Of a DNA stretch of 9,763 bases, positions 6,707 to 9,763 are shown piece after piece. Source of the stretch: Granulicella sp. (GTDB taxonomy: Bacteria; Acidobacteriota; Terriglobia; Terriglobales; Acidobacteriaceae). Where the stretch lies: contig PKWK01000186.1 of the NCBI GenBank assembly GCA_003133205.1, forward strand, positions 1 through 9,763, written 5' to 3'. The first letter of the stretch is position 1. Every line of letters starts with the position of its first letter. A model generated the notes under the pieces. The model was not told the DNA's origin, ran no database searches, and was given only the letters and a program-made list of their open reading frames with translations. A program made the position numbers and the translations under genes.

Positions 6707-9175
6707 TTACTGACCTTCCGGTAGAGCGAACGACAGGATGTTTGCCCCTGACGCGATTGCGACATACTGTCTGCCATTTACTTCGTAGGTCATCGGCGAA
6801 GCTTTCATCGCATGGTTGGTCTCGAAGTGCCATAGATACTTGCCCGTGGCAGCATCGACAGCGGCAAAGCCTCCGCTGCTTTCTCCGAAGAAGACCAGAC
6901 CGCCCGCAGTCGATAAGACACCCGAATAGTTTGATTGCACCGGCCCAGGCAGGCTAATCTGCCAGATCACTTTACCGGTTTCGATATTGAACGCGCGAAG
7001 GATTTTTTGTGCAGGGTGCGCAGGATCCATATATCTGCCATACCCGCCATCGTCTGCCTTGCGATAGACGGTGCAATCCTCGACCGTCATCACGTAGTAG
7101 AGATGCGTAGCCGGGCTATAGGCCGTCGAGTACCAGTTGGTTGCTCCACGAACCGCAGGACACGTCACCACGCCCTGCAGCGTTGTCTCGTTGGCCGGAA
7201 GCAGATTGGGAGTCCAGTCCTTTTCATTGATGCCGCTAGCCCAGTTCAGCGTGTCGACCATCTTGCTTGCCATCAGCGGCTTGCCGGTGGTGCGGTCGAG
7301 CACATACAGAAAGCCATTGCGATTGGCATGCAACAACAGCTTGCGATCCTGCCCCCTCCAGTTGGTGTCGACCAGGACGATTGGCTCATTCGCGTCCCAG
7401 TCATGCAGGTCATGCGGGGTAAATTGAAAGTGCCACAGCAGCTTGCCTGTCTTCGCATCGATGGCAAGATCGCTGTTGGTGTAAAGATTGGCGCCGGCGC
7501 GCTCATCGCCATCGGTGTCGGGATGTGGATTGCCCACGGGCCAGTAGACAACATTCCCGTCCGCATCGGCACTGCCCGTGGTCCAGGTCGCTCCACCGCC
7601 GAGCGCAAGCGCTGAACCCTTCCACGTATCCGCAATCGGCCCCGTGTCGCCAGGCTTGGGAATCGTCATGAACTTCCAGGCGAGTTCCCCGGTCGTCGCC
7701 TTGTACGCAGCGACGAAGCCGCGAATTCCATTGTCACCACCACTCACCCCAGTAACGACAAGGTCGCCCACCACCAGCGGAGCGGCCGTCCCACCGAATT
7801 GCCCTGCTGCTCCCTCAGGCGTATCCACATCCCACAGCAGAGCGCCGGTCAAACGATCCAGCGCAAGCAGGTGCGCATTGTCGGTGAGATAGAAGACTCG
7901 ATCGCCCAGCACAGCCACACCGCGATTGACGCCGATCGCCGCATCTCCCGAGATGGTTGACCCCGCGCTCTTGGGACGTTTGTATCGCCAGACCTCGCGC
8001 CCGCTCGTACCGCTGAGCGCGTACACCTGGTTGTTCCCGGTTACATACATCACTCCATCAACAACAACGGGCGTCGTCTCCAGGCCAACAAAATTGATCG
8101 GGTACGTCCATTGCAATTGAAGTCTTGCAACGTTCTTCGCATTGATCTGGTCAAGGGAACTATTTCGGTTCCCATCCAGAGTGCCGTTGTAGTTCGGCCA
8201 ATTCCCTTTTGCCGGATGTTCCACCGCTGCGATCTCAGTTTGCGCAATGGGAGCTTGAGCCTGCTTGAGCGGTCCCACTCCCACTCCATTCAACGTGGCC
8301 AGATACGCAAGCAGATCGCGCTGCTGATCTGCCGTTCCCTGAAACGCGGGCATGGCGGAATGTGGATCGGGCGTGATCGTTCGGTACTCGCTATCCAGCA
8401 GCGGATGCAACTTGCCATCCTTCGTCTGCAGCACTAAATCGTGACTGCCCTGGGCACGCAGGAAACCGCGCAACGCCGTTCCATCATTCAGGACGACCGA
8501 TGCCATCGTGTAACCAGCAGTCATGCTTGCGCTCGGATTGACCAGCACCTGCTGCATGTCGGCCAGTCGCATCTTGTTCGCGATGTTCGAAAGATCCGGC
8601 CCATTCGAGATCCCACGCCCGCGCACAACATGGCAGGACGAACATTGCCCACTTCCAAAAAAGACACTTTCTCCGGCCTTCGGGTCACCCGCAACTGCCG
8701 CACTCGAGGCCGTCGTATTGATGGACCGGATATACCGCACTAACTGCTCAATATCGGATGGTGGCAAAGGAAAGGCAGGCATCCTACCCTTGCCCTTTTG
8801 AATGATGGTCGCGATCTCGCTATCCGACAGTCCGTGAAGTTGAGGAGAATTCACCATGGTCGGCGCGCGATCCGTGCCTCGCGCATCGGAGCCATGGCAC
8901 AGCGAGCAGGTTCGCTTGAATAGCGGCGGAGCTTCCTGGGCCTGCATACCCTGCTGCGGCGGCGGATTGTTCATGCCCTGCGCCCAGGCCGCGCTCGCAG
9001 GCAAGCTCATCAGAACGCAAATCACAAGAAGACGCGGCAAACTAAGCCTCTGAATAAGCGGCAGCATGCGCCACGAGTGTGTCCACATCCGGCGCAAGGC
9101 CTGGAAAAATCGCATAGGCGGAAGTTGCTTCTTGAAAGGAAACACGCGGAGTTGAAGATCCTGTTTGGAACTCAT
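6707..9175 (-). CDS. PQQ-dependent dehydrogenase with two N-terminal cytochrome c domains
   Basis: This 822-residue periplasmic quinohemoprotein oxidises an alcohol, aldose or similar group at PQQ and passes electrons to its own hemes. Its export signal has an unusually long N-region, with the hydrophobic core at about 47-60 and AWAQ at 63-66. Heme domain 1 has CSLCH (90-94) and likely Met132 (MPAF). Heme domain 2 has CSSCH (178-182) and Met275 (MPAF), with the GPDL, NPSA, GYT and DGT pattern of the planctomycete-type heme-binding domain (TIGR02603-like). The eight-bladed PQQ propeller runs from about 324 to 822. By alignment from memory to methanol dehydrogenase, Glu366, Arg418, Thr463, Ser478, Asn549, Asp573 (catalytic base) and Arg619 are kept. 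The vicinal Cys pair is Ala412-Ala413, the Glu calcium ligand is Asp481, and the stacking Trp appears to be Tyr750. Lys575 replaces the second Asp of lanthanide-type enzymes. The start is uncertain: the ATG at 9173-9175 has AGG directly against it, and Met21 (9115), Met30 (9088) and Met37 (9067) also leave a usable signal peptide. Confidence 0.9.
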   Translation of the reverse strand: MSSKQDLQLRVFPFKKQLPPMRFFQALRRMWTHSWRMLPLIQRLSLPRLLVICVLMSLPASAAWAQGMNNPPPQQGMQAQEAPPLFKRTCSLCHGSDARGTDRAPTMVNSPQLHGLSDSEIATIIQKGKGRMPAFPLPPSDIEQLVRYIRSINTTASSAAVAGDPKAGESVFFGSGQCSSCHVVRGRGISNGPDLSNIANKMRLADMQQVLVNPSASMTAGYTMASVVLNDGTALRGFLRAQGSHDLVLQTKDGKLHPLLDSEYRTITPDPHSAMPAFQGTADQQRDLLAYLATLNGVGVGPLKQAQAPIAQTEIAAVEHPAKGNWPNYNGTLDGNRNSSLDQINAKNVARLQLQWTYPINFVGLETTPVVVDGVMYVTGNNQVYALSGTSGREVWRYKRPKSAGSTISGDAAIGVNRGVAVLGDRVFYLTDNAHLLALDRLTGALLWDVDTPEGAAGQFGGTAAPLVVGDLVVTGVSGGDNGIRGFVAAYKATTGELAWKFMTIPKPGDTGPIADTWKGSALALGGGATWTTGSADADGNVVYWPVGNPHPDTDGDERAGANLYTNSDLAIDAKTGKLLWHFQFTPHDLHDWDANEPIVLVDTNWRGQDRKLLLHANRNGFLYVLDRTTGKPLMASKMVDTLNWASGINEKDWTPNLLPANETTLQGVVTCPAVRGATNWYSTAYSPATHLYYVMTVEDCTVYRKADDGGYGRYMDPAHPAQKILRAFNIETGKVIWQISLPGPVQSNYSGVLSTAGGLVFFGESSGGFAAVDAATGKYLWHFETNHAMKASPMTYEVNGRQYVAIASGANILSFALPEGQ

Positions 9176-9201
9176 CCTTTGACTCTGGCAATAGGAAGCA
9201 T
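9172..9201 (-). CDS. Nine-codon mini-ORF overlapping the quinoprotein start (ATGA)
   Basis: In the 35-base gap before the quinoprotein gene, an ATG (9199-9201) opens MLPIARVKG and stops at a TGA that shares bases with the quinoprotein ATG. Such an overlap can couple translation of the second start, which has no well-spaced Shine-Dalgarno of its own. The mini-ORF also has no clear ribosome binding site, so it may be accidental. Confidence 0.15.
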   Translation of the reverse strand: MLPIARVKG

Positions 9202-9210
9202 CGCGTAACT

Positions 9211-9763
9211 TCAGCCGCGCAGGTAAGGTTTCAGATAGGTATTGAGCGCGTCACGGACAGCTTTCTTGTCGGCTTCGGTAAGTGACGCCTGCGATCCCGC
9301 CGAATTCCCCATGCCGGGCGTGGGGCGCGATTTGGTGTCCTCTTTGAATATCCCGCGCGCCACCATCACATATCGGTCAGCATTGACGATCGTCGAGAAG
9401 GCCTGAATCCTGCCAAACATGTCGAACGACTCGCGTAGCTTCCCTGCCTCGTACAACTCCCACGATTGCTGAAACAGGTCCGCCATTCCTACCGTCGGGC
9501 AGAACCCCGTAAAACCAAGCCGCATCTCGTCCATCAACTGACGAACGCCTTTGCCGGCAAAGATCGCAAGCTTGCCGTCCGTCTTGGCTCGAAGCTCACC
9601 CACACGCGCAAGAGGATCGCCAGCCTCGTCCTTAACCACGCGCACCGTCGGGATCGACCGGAACATCTTGACAATCATGTCCACGGGCATATCGCCGATG
9701 GTCTGCACAAAGAGCGGAAGGTCCGTTGCGCTCCCGATGGCCTTGTAATACTCCAGCACGGCC
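9211..9763 (-). CDS. Dihydrodipicolinate synthase (DHDPS/NAL) family protein, 5' end outside the window
   Basis: About 183 C-terminal residues are visible of a protein usually near 300-330, and the frame runs off the right edge. The in-frame GTG near 9759 is an internal Val, not a start. The pattern EYYKAIGSATDLPLFVQ followed by VRVVKDEAGDP matches the second half of the TIM barrel of this class I aldolase/dehydratase family. The Lys in VVKDEAG is the Schiff-base lysine. The residue lining up with the catalytic Tyr of E. coli DapA (LYNVP) is Gln (FVQTIG), and the loop after it is about four residues shorter. That argues against lysine-pathway DapA and for a keto-acid aldolase or dehydratase role. 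As the first visible gene of the operon, 35 bp before the quinoprotein, it plausibly handles a keto-deoxy sugar acid in the cytoplasm. The substrate is not readable from the sequence. Confidence 0.83.
   Translation of the reverse strand, partial: AVLEYYKAIGSATDLPLFVQTIGDMPVDMIVKMFRSIPTVRVVKDEAGDPLARVGELRAKTDGKLAIFAGKGVRQLMDEMRLGFTGFCPTVGMADLFQQSWELYEAGKLRESFDMFGRIQAFSTIVNADRYVMVARGIFKEDTKSRPTPGMGNSAGSQASLTEADKKAVRDALNTYLKPYLRG

Noticed and set aside
6661..6777. Longer N-terminus for the dehydratase, starting at 6777 or 6693
   Set aside because: The extension has no recognisable sequence, would bury the Tat motif inside the protein, and lacks a ribosome binding site. The GTG at 6660 has GGAGGG at good spacing.

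Overview
The window reads as a GC-rich, gene-dense chromosome segment from a Gram-negative soil-type bacterium. An Acidobacteria member (Terriglobia/Acidobacteriaceae-like) is my best guess. The reasons are the set of secreted sugar-acid genes, the Tat-exported enolase-superfamily enzyme, the quinoprotein fused to cytochrome c domains, and a long-insert Era. This taxonomic call is inference from protein style, because there is no rRNA gene in the window. I found no tRNA, CRISPR array, insertion sequence or prophage.

Layout. The left part (about 145-2706, + strand) holds two genes six bases apart: a multi-pass membrane glycosyltransferase of the ArnT/PMT (GT-C) type and the essential GTPase Era. 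Era converges on the next gene with only 9 bp between the stop codons. Everything from 2716 to the right edge is on the - strand and looks like one operon, transcribed right to left. Its order is: a DHDPS/NAL-family aldolase or dehydratase (9211-9763, 5' end off the window), a two-heme PQQ dehydrogenase (6707-9175), a Tat-exported enolase-superfamily sugar-acid dehydratase (5254-6660, GTG start), a secreted CBM9-like protein with a PKD domain (4072-5214, broken by an in-frame TAG at 4339-4341), and an MFS transporter of the anion:cation symporter type (2716-4056). The gaps are 35, 46, 39 and 15 bp. The operon promoter lies outside the window.

How the genes may work together. The quinoprotein would oxidise a sugar or alcohol group in the periplasm and pass electrons through its own two c-type hemes. 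The Tat-exported dehydratase would act on the resulting acid sugar in the same compartment. The CBM9-PKD protein may hold or bind glycan outside the inner membrane. The ACS-type MFS protein would import the (dehydrated) acid. The DHDPS-family enzyme, through its Schiff-base lysine, would cleave or further dehydrate the keto-deoxy acid. The individual families are well supported, but the pathway and its substrate are inference.

Most notable points: (1) the PKD domain follows the CBM9-like protein in the same frame, separated by one amber codon; (2) an enolase-superfamily dehydratase with a complete metal and acid/base residue set carries a Tat signal and a glycine-rich insertion of about 60 residues; (3) the quinoprotein has Ala-Ala where methanol dehydrogenase has its vicinal Cys pair, and Asp where the usual Glu calcium ligand sits; (4) the DHDPS-like protein has Gln where DapA has its catalytic Tyr.
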